Origin: Dyadobacter luticola
GTDB lineage: Bacteria; Bacteroidota; Bacteroidia; Cytophagales; Spirosomataceae
DNA length: 64,000 nucleotides
Reading direction: 5' to 3'
Assembly (NCBI RefSeq): GCF_005860805.1
Contig: NZ_VCEJ01000002.1
Location: 1,410,375 to 1,474,374 of the forward strand
Every line of letters starts with the position of its first letter. The stretch's first letter is position 1. A program made the translations under genes and the position numbers. A model generated the notes under the pieces. The model was not told the origin of the DNA, did not search any database, and saw nothing but the letters and a program-made list of their open reading frames with translations. Of this stretch, positions 1 to 8,670 are shown in pieces.

Positions 1-849
1 CCCAACGCAATGATCGTGATGAGCCTGACGGCCGCCCTGTTCTTGATCGGTTTTTGCGGATTGCTTGTAATCCAATCCAAAAAGCTGGTTTCCATTATTC
101 GCCAGAACATTGAGGTAAGAGTATTTTTAGATAAAGAAGGCACGCGCGCCGGCCAGGATTCCATCCTCAATATCATTAAAGCAAAGCCTTTCGTGCTGAG
201 CTCCACGGAAGTGAAACCCATCACTTTTGTCTCCAAAGAAGAAGCTGCCAAAGAATTTATTGAAGGTACGAAGGAAGATTTCGTCAATTTCCTGGGTGAA
301 AATCCACTCCGCGATAGCTATCGTGTGAAAATTGGGGAAGATTATTTTGAAGAAGCCAAACTAGCGCAGATCAAGAAAGACATTGAGCAGATCAAAGGCG
401 TTTACGAGGTGGTTTATCAGGAAGACCTGGCGGATAACATTAACAGAAACGTGACCAAGATTTACATTGTGCTCGCCAGTTTTGCGCTGGTCATGCTGAT
501 TATCATAGTGTTACTGGTTAACAATACCATCAAGCTCGCCATTTATTCCCAGCGTTTCCTCATCAGAAGTATGCAGCTTGTGGGCGCTACCAATGGTTTT
601 ATCCAGCGTCCGTATGTAATGCGCGGCGCAATCCAGGGATTGGTTGGCGGCGTGCTGGCGGGTTTGTTACTCATTGGCTTGCAGCAACTTGCCGTCCGGA
701 ATGTGGAAGGACTGGCGCTTTTGCAGGAGTACGATAAAATTGTCATTCTGATCGCCTCGGTACTTACGCTGGGTTTACTGATCGGAATTTCAAGCACTTA
801 CCAATCGCTTGCCCGCTATTTGAGAATGTCCCTCGACGACCTTTATTAA
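1..849 (+). CDS. ftsX: Cell division protein FtsX (5' truncated by window edge)
   Basis: Membrane subunit of the FtsEX complex, which couples division to peptidoglycan hydrolase activation at the septum. The reading frame is open from base 1, so the cytoplasmic N-terminus lies outside the window; the ATG at base 10 is internal. Visible parts: a first membrane helix at the very start, an extracytoplasmic domain of about 120 residues, then three more helices (the first near residues 155-180, the last two in the final 70 residues), which is the FtsX topology. It is followed after 28 bases by DUF3098 and uppP, the usual Bacteroidota order. The family call is firm; only the 5' end is unknown. Confidence 0.9.
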   Translation, partial: PNAMIVMSLTAALFLIGFCGLLVIQSKKLVSIIRQNIEVRVFLDKEGTRAGQDSILNIIKAKPFVLSSTEVKPITFVSKEEAAKEFIEGTKEDFVNFLGENPLRDSYRVKIGEDYFEEAKLAQIKKDIEQIKGVYEVVYQEDLADNINRNVTKIYIVLASFALVMLIIIVLLVNNTIKLAIYSQRFLIRSMQLVGATNGFIQRPYVMRGAIQGLVGGVLAGLLLIGLQQLAVRNVEGLALLQEYDKIVILIASVLTLGLLIGISSTYQSLARYLRMSLDDLY

Positions 850-877
850 TCTTTCAGTATATCAGATTTACAAAGCT

Positions 878-1093
878 ATGAGCAGCAAAAAAGAAGAACT
901 TCCCTTCGCATCTTCCAACTATACCATGATGCTGATCGGGATTGCCGTGATCCTCGGCGGATTTTTGATCATGACCTTCGACAGCACCGAATTCGGTTTT
1001 GGATTCCTGGGGCTGACATTAGGTCCTTTAATCACAGTCCTGGGTTTTATCATCGAGTTTTGGGCGATCCTACGTAAACCCGCTAAATCATGA
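878..1093 (+). CDS. DUF3098 small membrane protein
   Basis: A 71-residue protein with two predicted membrane helices, about residues 16-35 and 42-66, separated by a short loop with acidic and glycine residues. It matches the DUF3098 family, which in Bacteroidota sits between ftsX and uppP. Its stop overlaps the uppP start as ATGA, suggesting translational coupling. The function is unknown; the position suggests a role linked to division or envelope synthesis (inference). Confidence 0.85.
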   Translation: MSSKKEELPFASSNYTMMLIGIAVILGGFLIMTFDSTEFGFGFLGLTLGPLITVLGFIIEFWAILRKPAKS

Positions 1094-1866
1094 GTATCTG
1101 GCAGGCGATTATTTTAGCGATTGTTGAAGGGATTACCGAATTTTTGCCCATTTCTTCTACCGGCCACATGATTATCGCATCCTCGTTCATGGGGATCAGT
1201 CATCTGGAATTTACCAAAATGTTTACCGTCAACATTCAGTTTGGGGCGATACTTTCCGTGCTGGTGCTATACTGGAAGCGTTTTTTCCAATCTACCGACT
1301 TTTATTTCAAGCTTTTCGTCGCATTTCTTCCTGCGGCAGTCATTGGTTTTTTACTCAATGATTTTATAGATGCTTTACTGGAAAACGTGGTTGTTGTAGC
1401 GGTTTCACTGCTTGTCGGCGGTATCATTCTTGTTTTTATTGATAAGATAACAAACGATCCTACCGAGCGCGAGATTACTTACTGGACGGCTTTAAAAATC
1501 GGCTTTTTTCAATGTATCGCCATGATTCCGGGTGTTTCAAGATCCGCTTCCACCATTATCGGGGGAATGTTACAGGGATTGTCCAGAAAACAAGCTGCCG
1601 AATTTTCTTTCTTTTTGGCGGTACCAACCATGGCCGCTGCGGGTGGTTACAAGCTGCTGAAAACGTACGACACCATTAAACCGGAAGACATTCAAACATT
1701 GCTGATCGGAAACCTGATCGCTTTTGTGGTGGCGATGGCGGCTATCAAATTCTTTATCAGCTTTTTGACCAAATACGGTTTCAAAGTTTTTGGTTACTAC
1801 CGCATTATCCTCGGGCTGATCCTGCTCGGTTTGCTTGCATCAGGCTACAAGCTGGACATTGTTTAA
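1090..1866 (+). CDS. uppP: Undecaprenyl-diphosphate phosphatase UppP (BacA)
   Basis: Integral membrane phosphatase that converts undecaprenyl diphosphate to undecaprenyl phosphate, recycling the lipid carrier for peptidoglycan and other wall polymers. The 258 residues match the family length. The N-terminal motif [14 protein letters not shown] and the second motif [13 protein letters not shown] near residue 155 are the two conserved signatures lining the active site. The start overlaps the upstream stop by four bases, and the next gene follows within about 30 bases, so it belongs to the housekeeping operon. Confidence 0.95.
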   Translation: MSIWQAIILAIVEGITEFLPISSTGHMIIASSFMGISHLEFTKMFTVNIQFGAILSVLVLYWKRFFQSTDFYFKLFVAFLPAAVIGFLLNDFIDALLENVVVVAVSLLVGGIILVFIDKITNDPTEREITYWTALKIGFFQCIAMIPGVSRSASTIIGGMLQGLSRKQAAEFSFFLAVPTMAAAGGYKLLKTYDTIKPEDIQTLLIGNLIAFVVAMAAIKFFISFLTKYGFKVFGYYRIILGLILLGLLASGYKLDIV

Positions 1867-1897
1867 TGTTCCAACAGCCTTTTTACTACATTCAAAT

Positions 1898-2599
1898 TTG
1901 AACCACGACACCAACATACCAGACGAAGGCGAGGTCATTTTAATTGACAAGCCTTTGACCTGGACTTCTTTTGACGTTGCCAACAAGCTGAAAAGAGCCT
2001 GCAAGTTTAAGAAAATCGGGCATGCCGGTACTCTTGACCCACTGGCTACCGGCTTGCTGATCCTTTGCACCGGCAAGAAAACGAAGCAGATCGACACTTA
2101 CCAGGCGCAGGAAAAAGAGTACACCGGCACTTTTGTTTTGGGAAAAACCACACCTTCGGTGGACCTGGAAACCGAATTCGATGCCGGTTACCCTACCGAA
2201 CACATTACCCAGGAAGTGCTTGAAAATGCGCGCCTAAAACTGACCGGGCCGATCGAGCAGGTACCGCCGATTTATTCTGCGGTACGTGTTGACGGTGAGC
2301 GCCTTTACAAAAAAGCGCGGCGTGGCGAAGTGGCTGAAATTAAAAAAAGGAATGTGGAAGTTTCGCTTTTTGAAATTGACACAACGCACTTTCCCTCCAT
2401 CGATTTTAGGATCATTTGCTCAAAAGGTACTTATATTCGCAGTATGGTTCGGGATTTCGGCGAGCTTGTGGGCAGCGGCGCTTATCTGAGCGTACTTTGC
2501 AGGACCCGCATCGGCGCTTTCGAACTCAAAAATGCGTGGAATCTCACCGATTTCATTCATCAGAAACGCGTAGCATTGCAGTTAGAAGTCGACGAATGA
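1898..2599 (+). CDS. truB: tRNA pseudouridine(55) synthase TruB
   Basis: Makes pseudouridine 55 in the T-arm of tRNAs. The catalytic motif [14 protein letters not shown], with the nucleophilic aspartate, and the later [13 protein letters not shown] motif are both present. There is no in-frame ATG ahead of the conserved [15 protein letters not shown] region. The frame can be read from TTG 1835 inside uppP, but TTG 1898 lies just after the uppP stop and gives a normal 233-residue protein beginning Met-Asn-His-Asp, so I chose it. The stop overlaps the ribF start (ATGA), indicating coupling. Confidence 0.88.
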   Translation: MNHDTNIPDEGEVILIDKPLTWTSFDVANKLKRACKFKKIGHAGTLDPLATGLLILCTGKKTKQIDTYQAQEKEYTGTFVLGKTTPSVDLETEFDAGYPTEHITQEVLENARLKLTGPIEQVPPIYSAVRVDGERLYKKARRGEVAEIKKRNVEVSLFEIDTTHFPSIDFRIICSKGTYIRSMVRDFGELVGSGAYLSVLCRTRIGAFELKNAWNLTDFIHQKRVALQLEVDE

Positions 2600-3522
2600 A
2601 TATATACCATAGCCTGGATTCCTTTCAAAAATTGGAAAACGGCGTCGTAACCAGTGGCACTTTTGACGGTGTGCATCTGGGACATCAAAAAATACTTTCC
2701 CGGCTGACGGAGATCAGCCAGCAATCGGGCGGCGAGTCGGTGGTGCTCACCTTTTGGCCGCATCCACGCACGGTGGTTTCGGAAGACAGCCAGGCTTTGC
2801 AGCTGCTTTCCACAGTTGAAGAGAAGATCGCGCTTTTTGCCAAACTCGGCATTCAACATTTGGCGATCGTACCATTTACCCGCGCATTTTCCGAATTAAC
2901 TTCGGAAGAATTTATCCAGCAGATCCTGATCGACAAGATCGGCACCAAAAAACTGGTGATCGGTTATGATCACCGGTTTGGGCGAAACCGGGAAGGCAGC
3001 TTTGAATTTTTGCAAAAAAACTGCTCGGAGTACGGTTTTGAAGTAGAGGAAATTCCCCGCGCCGACATTGAAGACATGGCGATCAGCTCGTCCAGGATCC
3101 GTAAGTCACTGGTAACCGGGCACATTCAGGAGGCAAATGATTTGCTGGGCCGGCCTTATAACTTGTCCGGAACGGTTGTGAAAGGCAAGCAGCTGGGGCG
3201 CACGATCGGCTTCCCGACTGCGAATGTGCATTTGCATGAATCTTACAAACTCGTCCCGATGAATGGTGTTTACATCATTTACGCGCTGCATAATGGTAAC
3301 CGCTACCAAGGAATGCTGAACATTGGCGTCCGCCCAACCGTGGACGGAACGATGCGGACCATCGAAGCACATTTGTTTGATTTCGACCAGGAAATTTACG
3401 GTGAAGACATTGAGCTAGAGTTGCTTCACTACCTGCGACCAGAGCAAAAATTTGATGGACTGGATAATTTGGTCAAACAAATTCAGGTAGATAAGCAGCA
3501 CAGCCTGTCTTATTTCTCTTAG
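2596..3522 (+). CDS. ribF: Bifunctional riboflavin kinase / FAD synthetase RibF
   Basis: Phosphorylates riboflavin to FMN and adenylates FMN to FAD. The ATG at 2596 overlaps the truB stop and gives 308 residues, the usual length. The N-terminal nucleotidyltransferase half shows GTFDGVHLGHQ (about residues 21-31), GYDHRFGRNREG and the ISSSRIRKSL segment. The C-terminal flavokinase half starts near residue 185 with GKQLGRTIGFPTANV. The frame also extends upstream to 2416 inside truB, but that part has no homology to the family. A terminator follows, closing the operon. Confidence 0.95.
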   Translation: MNIYHSLDSFQKLENGVVTSGTFDGVHLGHQKILSRLTEISQQSGGESVVLTFWPHPRTVVSEDSQALQLLSTVEEKIALFAKLGIQHLAIVPFTRAFSELTSEEFIQQILIDKIGTKKLVIGYDHRFGRNREGSFEFLQKNCSEYGFEVEEIPRADIEDMAISSSRIRKSLVTGHIQEANDLLGRPYNLSGTVVKGKQLGRTIGFPTANVHLHESYKLVPMNGVYIIYALHNGNRYQGMLNIGVRPTVDGTMRTIEAHLFDFDQEIYGEDIELELLHYLRPEQKFDGLDNLVKQIQVDKQHSLSYFS

Positions 3523-3544
3523 GAAAATTCCGCTAAAAAGCTTC

Positions 3545-3576
3545 AAAGCGTGTCTTAACCGGCACGCTTTTATTGT
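3545..3576 (+). terminator. Intrinsic terminator after ribF
   Basis: Eight-base stem AAAGCGTG / CACGCTTT with a ten-base loop and a T-rich tail, 22 bases after the ribF stop. It separates the housekeeping operon from the disulfide reductase gene that follows. Confidence 0.7.
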
Positions 3577-3597
3577 TTTCAGTCCAAACTCAAATTC

Positions 3598-4980
3598 ATG
3601 AAACACTACGACGCAATTGTAATAGGAGCCGGTCAGGCGGGGACGCCGCTGGCAAAAAAATTAGCGGGCGCAGGCCTGAAAACAGCATTAATCGAAAAAA
3701 GATGGCTTGGCGGCACATGCGTCAACGACGGCTGCTCCCCTACCAAAACCATGATCGCCTCCGCAAAAGCAGCGTGGTCAGTCGAGCATAATAAAAGCCT
3801 GGGCGTGGATTCCGGCAGTGCTAAAATTGATTTTGAGAAAATCATCGCGCGAAAAAATAAGATTGTCCAAACCATGCGCTCCAACCTGGAAAAAGGCGTT
3901 TCCGAAACCGAAAACCTGGAATGGATTGAAGGTGAAGCAACATTTTCCGGCGAAAAAGAAATCACCGTAACATTAAAAGATGGCGGCAGTTCAACATTGA
4001 CCGCCGACCAAATCTTTATCAATACCGGCGAAAAACCGATGATTCCTAAGATTAATGGAATCGACAGCATCGATTATCTGACTAGCACAACCATCATGGA
4101 GCTGGCCGAGATTCCGGAACATTTACTGGTACTCGGCAGCGGCTACATTGGTTTGGAATTCGGGCAAATGTTCAGCCGGTTTGGCAGCAAGGTGACGATT
4201 ATAGAACCTTCGGAGCGCATTTTAAAACATGAAGACGAAGATATTGCGGCCGAGATTACGAAGGTTCTGGAATTGGAAAATATGGAAATCAGGACGCAGG
4301 CCAAAGTTGTTGCTTTTGAAAAACAGGGAAATAACATTGTAGCCACCATAGAAAATGAGGGTGCAAAAAGTACGGTTGAATGCTCGCATGTACTGGTGGC
4401 CGCGGGAAGAAAACCGCAATCGGAAGCGCTGAATCCAAAAATTGCAGGAATTGAAGTGGACGAAAAAGGTTATATTAAAGTAAATGATAAGCTGGAAACC
4501 ACCGCGAGCGGCATTTTTGCACTGGGCGATGTGAAAGGCGGTCCGGCTTTTACGCACATTTCCTACGACGATTACCGGATCATTACCACCAATGTAATTG
4601 ACAAAAAAGAGGCGTCGATTAAGGACCGGATGGTGCCTTACTGCATGTTTATCGACCCGCAACTTGGAAGGATCGGCATTACAGAGCAGGAAGCGAAGAA
4701 AAAAGGGCTGGACTATAAAGTGGCTTCCATGAAAAATGAAAGTGTAGCGCGGGCCATCGAAACCGGGGATGAGCGGGGTATGATGAAAGCGATCGTCGAT
4801 GCAAAAACCGGCAAAATCCTGGGTGCGGCGGTGCTGGCGGAGCAGGGCGGCGAGGTCGTGACGATTTTGCAGGTGGCCATGATGGGCGGCCTTTCTTATG
4901 AAGAATTGCTGAACGGAACATTTGCCCACCCGACTTATGCCGAATCGCTGAACAACCTTTTTATGAAGCTGGAAAAATAA
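3598..4980 (+). CDS. FAD-dependent pyridine nucleotide-disulfide oxidoreductase
   Basis: A 460-residue flavoprotein disulfide reductase of the dihydrolipoamide dehydrogenase / glutathione reductase group. It shows the N-terminal FAD dinucleotide fold, the redox pair Cys41-Val-Asn-Asp-Gly-Cys46, a second NAD(P)H-binding fold starting GSGYIGLEFG near residue 180, the GDVKGG flavin motif near 305, and the C-terminal FAHPTYAE segment carrying the active-site His. Database names for this subgroup often say mercuric reductase, but it lacks the N-terminal HMA domain and the C-terminal Cys-Cys pair of MerA. Only one base separates it from the ABC ATPase gene, so it is probably co-transcribed with ergothioneine genes. 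A thiol-disulfide substrate linked to ergothioneine is an inference. Confidence 0.88.
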   Translation: MKHYDAIVIGAGQAGTPLAKKLAGAGLKTALIEKRWLGGTCVNDGCSPTKTMIASAKAAWSVEHNKSLGVDSGSAKIDFEKIIARKNKIVQTMRSNLEKGVSETENLEWIEGEATFSGEKEITVTLKDGGSSTLTADQIFINTGEKPMIPKINGIDSIDYLTSTTIMELAEIPEHLLVLGSGYIGLEFGQMFSRFGSKVTIIEPSERILKHEDEDIAAEITKVLELENMEIRTQAKVVAFEKQGNNIVATIENEGAKSTVECSHVLVAAGRKPQSEALNPKIAGIEVDEKGYIKVNDKLETTASGIFALGDVKGGPAFTHISYDDYRIITTNVIDKKEASIKDRMVPYCMFIDPQLGRIGITEQEAKKKGLDYKVASMKNESVARAIETGDERGMMKAIVDAKTGKILGAAVLAEQGGEVVTILQVAMMGGLSYEELLNGTFAHPTYAESLNNLFMKLEK

Positions 4981-4981
4981 G

Positions 4982-5938
4982 ATGATCGTAGCCGAGCAAA
5001 TCAGCAAACATTTTAATGGTATCAGGGCGGTCGACGACATTTCTTTTGAGGTAAAAGAAGGTGAAACGCTGGTTTTGCTGGGCACGAGCGGCTGCGGGAA
5101 AACCACGACATTAAAAATGGTGAACCGGCTGATCGAGGCTTCGGCAGGCAGCATTTCTATCAACGGACAAAATATTTTTGAGCAGCAACCCGAAAAGCTC
5201 AGACGTACAATCGGATACGTTTCTCAGAACAATGGTCTCTTCCCACATTTCACAGTCGCCGAGAACATTGCGGTGGTACCAAAGCTGCTGGGCTGGGATA
5301 AAAATAAAATACTGGAACGTACGAAAGTGTTGCTTCAACAGCTAAAACTGCCTGTCGAAACTTTTGGCGATAAGTACCCGGACGAGCTGAGCGGCGGACA
5401 GAAACAGCGTGTCACAGTGGCCAGGGCACTGATTTCGGACCCGCCCGTTCTGCTGATGGACGAACCTTTCGGCGCGCTGGACCCGGTTACCCGGGCAGGT
5501 ATACGTAAGGAATTTGCGAACCTGCCGGAGCTGCAACAAAAAACGATTATGCTGGTGACCCACGACGTGCAGGAAGCATTTGAAATGGGTGATCAGATTT
5601 GTTTGATGGATAAAGGAAAAATCGTACAGTCGGGCAGTGCGAAGGATTTGCTTTTTCGACCGGCCAATGATTTTGTCAGCTCATTTTTCGAAAATCAGCG
5701 GTTATATCTGGAATTGACTGCATTGAAATTCAGCGATGTCTGGCAGTGGTTGCCGCAACATCAGGAGGTATCTGATCAAAAACTGGATAGCAAAACAAGT
5801 CTTTGGGAAGGCATGGAGCAGCTTTCTGGCTTCGCTGACAAAGCATTATCAATCATTGATTCTCCAACCGGCGAGCGCAGGAGCATTTCTCAGCAGGACA
5901 TTCAAAATGCCTTCAACCAATTTAAAGCCAACATTTGA
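4982..5938 (+). CDS. egtV: ABC transporter ATPase, OpuCA/EgtV-like (probable ergothioneine importer)
   Basis: ATPase of a type I ABC importer of the osmoprotectant/quaternary amine class. Walker A is GTSGCGKTT (about residues 34-42), the signature is LSGGQKQRV, Walker B is LLMDEPFGALD, and the switch His lies in LVTHDVQEA. The 318 residues include a C-terminal extension with no recognisable CBS pair. Its stop overlaps the start of the permease/binding-protein gene (TGATG). By family alone it would be called glycine betaine/choline importer. Lying just ahead of egtB and egtD, it is more likely EgtV, the ATPase of the ergothioneine importer EgtUV (inference from context). Confidence 0.85.
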   Translation: MIVAEQISKHFNGIRAVDDISFEVKEGETLVLLGTSGCGKTTTLKMVNRLIEASAGSISINGQNIFEQQPEKLRRTIGYVSQNNGLFPHFTVAENIAVVPKLLGWDKNKILERTKVLLQQLKLPVETFGDKYPDELSGGQKQRVTVARALISDPPVLLMDEPFGALDPVTRAGIRKEFANLPELQQKTIMLVTHDVQEAFEMGDQICLMDKGKIVQSGSAKDLLFRPANDFVSSFFENQRLYLELTALKFSDVWQWLPQHQEVSDQKLDSKTSLWEGMEQLSGFADKALSIIDSPTGERRSISQQDIQNAFNQFKANI

Positions 5939-7515
5939 TGGAACCGAGCCAGAGCTTGTGGGATTTCATGGCGCAGCAGTCGGATAAGCTGTGGAGCCAG
6001 ACGGTCGCGCACATTGGGCTGACCTGCATTTCGCTGCTGATTGCGGTGGTGATCGGACTTCCGCTGGGGATCTGGATCGCCCAACGAAAAAAAGCGGCCT
6101 GGTTTGTGCTGGGTTTTGCGGGGATTTTGCAGACGATTCCCAGCATTGCATTGCTCGGTTTTATGATACCGCTGCTGGGAATCGGGCCGCTGCCTGCGAT
6201 TACAGCGCTTTTTATGTATGCGCTGCTGCCGATTATACGCAATACTTACACCGGCATTTCGGGTGTTGACGCGGCGATTACCGAGTCGGCTCGGGCTATG
6301 GGAATGAATCCCTGGCAGGTTTTATTTCGCGTGGAGTTGCCGCTGGCGATGCCGGTGATCCTGGCGGGCATCCGTACGGCTACGGTGATCAATGTCGGCG
6401 TAGCTACCCTGGCGGCATACATTGCGGCCGGCGGTTTGGGTGAATTTATCTTTGGCGGCATCGCGCTGAACAACACCAATATGATACTGGCAGGCGCAAT
6501 TCCGGCGGCGCTGCTGGCGATCTTTTTTGATTTTTTACTTTTCCGAATTCAGAAAATCAATTTGAAACGCATGCGGAAAGTTTCGATAGCATTGCCCGTG
6601 CTTCTTCTGCTTTTGTCTTCATTTTACATTATTCCAAAAACACAAAACCAAATGCTGGCCGGCTTCACGCCCGAATTTATGGGACGTGAAGACGGGTATC
6701 TTGGCCTAAAATCGGAATATAAGCTGGACATGCCGACGGTGGTGATCAGCGATGCGGTGATGTACAAAGCCGCATTTGAAAAAAAGCTGGACGTGATCAG
6801 CGGGTATAGTACCGACGGCCGGCTGAAAGCATTCAAACTCCTAACATTGGAAGATGACAAACACATTTTCCCGCCCTACTACGCCTCGCCGCTGGTCCGC
6901 AAGGATGTTTTGGTAAAATATCCCGAGCTGCAACCTGCATTGGAACTTCTGACGGGCAAGATTAATGACTCGATCATGACGGATTTGAATTATCGGGTCG
7001 ATTATTTAAAACAAAATCCCGAGAAAGTAGCGCACGATTTCCTGGTGTCCGCGGGGCTCTATAAAAAACCTTCGAATGGAAATAAGGGCACGATCCGGCT
7101 GGGTTCCAAGATTTTTGCGGAACAATACATACTTATTCAAATGTACAAGGAACTGATCGAGGGGAATACACAGTTGAAGACTCTGAGCCGGACTGGTTTG
7201 GGCGGGACGAAAATTTGTTTCGACGCACTGACGAATAACGAAATCGACCTGTACCCGGAATATACCGGAACCGGCCTGCTGGTGATTTTGAAACCATCGA
7301 AAAAGGACTTGAAAAACCTGGGCGGCGATCGTGAAAAGGTTTTTGAATTTGTTAAAAAAGAATTTTTAAACCAGTACCAGTTGCAGTGGCTGAAACCGAT
7401 CGGCTTTAATAATGCTTACGCGCTGATGATGCGTCAGGAGCAGGCACAATCCTTGAACATTAAAACCATATCCGACCTAAAAATTCATTCATCTAATGAG
7501 AACCACCAGCATTAG
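5938..7515 (+). CDS. egtU: ABC permease fused to substrate-binding domain, EgtU-like, binding domain circularly permuted
   Basis: A 525-residue fusion. Residues about 20-210 are a BPD-type permease with the EAA-like loop ITESARAMGMNPWQVLFRVE; a further helix is near 215-232. The binding domain follows in unusual order. Residues 241-380 hold what is normally the C-terminal half (AGFTPEFMGREDG, STDGR at 291, DDKHIFPPY near 306, LNYRVD). Residues 385-525 hold what is normally the N-terminal half (IRLGSKIFAEQYIL, GLGGTKICFDAL, YPEYTGTG at 439, ending ISDLK). Known EgtU proteins are permease-binding domain fusions, so the fusion fits, but the lobe order is a circular permutation. ATG 5938 overlaps the ATPase stop; the 3' end overlaps egtB by 20 bases. 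Ergothioneine as substrate is inferred from the neighbours. Confidence 0.85.
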   Translation: MEPSQSLWDFMAQQSDKLWSQTVAHIGLTCISLLIAVVIGLPLGIWIAQRKKAAWFVLGFAGILQTIPSIALLGFMIPLLGIGPLPAITALFMYALLPIIRNTYTGISGVDAAITESARAMGMNPWQVLFRVELPLAMPVILAGIRTATVINVGVATLAAYIAAGGLGEFIFGGIALNNTNMILAGAIPAALLAIFFDFLLFRIQKINLKRMRKVSIALPVLLLLLSSFYIIPKTQNQMLAGFTPEFMGREDGYLGLKSEYKLDMPTVVISDAVMYKAAFEKKLDVISGYSTDGRLKAFKLLTLEDDKHIFPPYYASPLVRKDVLVKYPELQPALELLTGKINDSIMTDLNYRVDYLKQNPEKVAHDFLVSAGLYKKPSNGNKGTIRLGSKIFAEQYILIQMYKELIEGNTQLKTLSRTGLGGTKICFDALTNNEIDLYPEYTGTGLLVILKPSKKDLKNLGGDREKVFEFVKKEFLNQYQLQWLKPIGFNNAYALMMRQEQAQSLNIKTISDLKIHSSNENHQH

Positions 7516-8653
7516 GGAAGCTTATAACAATGTTAGAAAATATACCGAACATATTTGCGAGCCTCTTGAAACCGAAGATTACGTTCCGCAGCCAATCGAT
7601 TTTGTAAGTCCCCCAAAGTGGCACCTGGCACATTCAACCTGGTTTTTTGAAACATTTATCCTCAAAAATTTCCTCCCCGGCTACCAGGTTTACGATCCTG
7701 ATTTTAACTATTTGTTCAACAGTTACTACAACAATGTGGGCGAGCGAACCCTGCGTACCGACAGGGGAAATGTTACACGGCCGACGACCAAAGCTGTGTA
7801 CGCTTACCGGCAACATGTGGATCGCTGCATGGATGAGTTGCTGGAAACACTATCGGACGAAAATGCCCTGAAACTGGTGGAACTGGGCTTACACCACGAG
7901 CAGCAGCACCAGGAATTGATGGTGACCGACATTAAGTATATTCTCGGCCATAACCCACTTTTTCCGGTCTACAAAGCCGGTCATAACCTCATCGATTCTG
8001 CGAATACCGAAACGGGTTTTGTAAAAATCCAGGAAGGTGTTTATGACATCGGGCACTTAGGGGATGGGTTTTGTTTTGATAATGAGCTGGGACGACATAA
8101 GGTGTATCTCCACGAATTTGAGATCACTAAATCGTTAGTTACCAATGGCGAATTCCTGGAATTTATGGAAAGCGGCGGCTATGAAGATTTCAATCTCTGG
8201 CTGGATGAAGGCTGGTCTTGGGTGAATTCAAACCGTGTTAACTCGCCCATGTACTGGCACAAGATCGGTGGAGAATGGCATTATTATACACTCGCCGGTT
8301 TGCAGAAGGTGAACCCCAATGCGATTCTGAGCCACATCAGTTTTTTTGAAGCTTCGGCTTTTGCCCAGTGGAAAGGGATGCGGATTCCGACCGAATTTGA
8401 GTGGGAAGTGGCGGCCGTGAACCTCGACTGGGGTAAACGCTGGGAGTGGACCAACAGTGCCTACCTGCCCTACCCTGGATTTACGAAAGCGCCAGGTGCC
8501 GTGGGCGAATACAATGGCAAATTTATGATCAACCAGATGGTGCTGCGCGGCGCGTCGGTGGGTACCTCGCCGGAACACAGCCGAAAAACGTACCGCAACT
8601 TTTTCCATGCGCAGGAGCGCTGGCAGTATACAGGTATCAGGCTGGTTAAGTAA
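7496..8653 (+). CDS. egtB: Ergothioneine sulfoxide synthase EgtB
   Basis: Non-heme iron enzyme that joins a thiol (gamma-glutamylcysteine or cysteine, depending on subtype) to hercynine with O2, forming the sulfoxide precursor of ergothioneine. The N-terminal DinB-like half has KWHLAHSTWFFETF (His near residue 46) and the iron motif HEQQHQE with His134, His138 and Glu140. The C-terminal half is a formylglycine-enzyme-like fold (about residues 175-385) with GEYNGKFMINQMVLRG and the terminal YTGIRL. Length of 385 is normal for the short EgtB type. The start overlaps the transporter gene; egtD follows after 17 bases. No egtA, egtC or egtE is seen in the window, so the final C-S lyase must be encoded elsewhere. 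Confidence 0.93.
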   Translation: MRTTSIREAYNNVRKYTEHICEPLETEDYVPQPIDFVSPPKWHLAHSTWFFETFILKNFLPGYQVYDPDFNYLFNSYYNNVGERTLRTDRGNVTRPTTKAVYAYRQHVDRCMDELLETLSDENALKLVELGLHHEQQHQELMVTDIKYILGHNPLFPVYKAGHNLIDSANTETGFVKIQEGVYDIGHLGDGFCFDNELGRHKVYLHEFEITKSLVTNGEFLEFMESGGYEDFNLWLDEGWSWVNSNRVNSPMYWHKIGGEWHYYTLAGLQKVNPNAILSHISFFEASAFAQWKGMRIPTEFEWEVAAVNLDWGKRWEWTNSAYLPYPGFTKAPGAVGEYNGKFMINQMVLRGASVGTSPEHSRKTYRNFFHAQERWQYTGIRLVK

Positions 8654-8670
8654 TTGATTTTTATTGATTT

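Noticed and set aside
3598-4980. Naming the disulfide reductase mercuric reductase (merA)
   Set aside because: No HMA domain and no C-terminal Cys-Cys pair; no mer genes are nearby.
4222-5163. A 313-residue reading frame on the minus strand opposite the disulfide reductase
   Set aside because: The plus strand has full family motifs over the whole span; the minus frame has no recognisable domain and is an antisense shadow.
5938-7515. A frameshift or broken gene to explain the odd lobe order
   Set aside because: The frame is continuous, both halves are complete and in frame, and no leftover fragment lies next to it; a permutation explains the data better.
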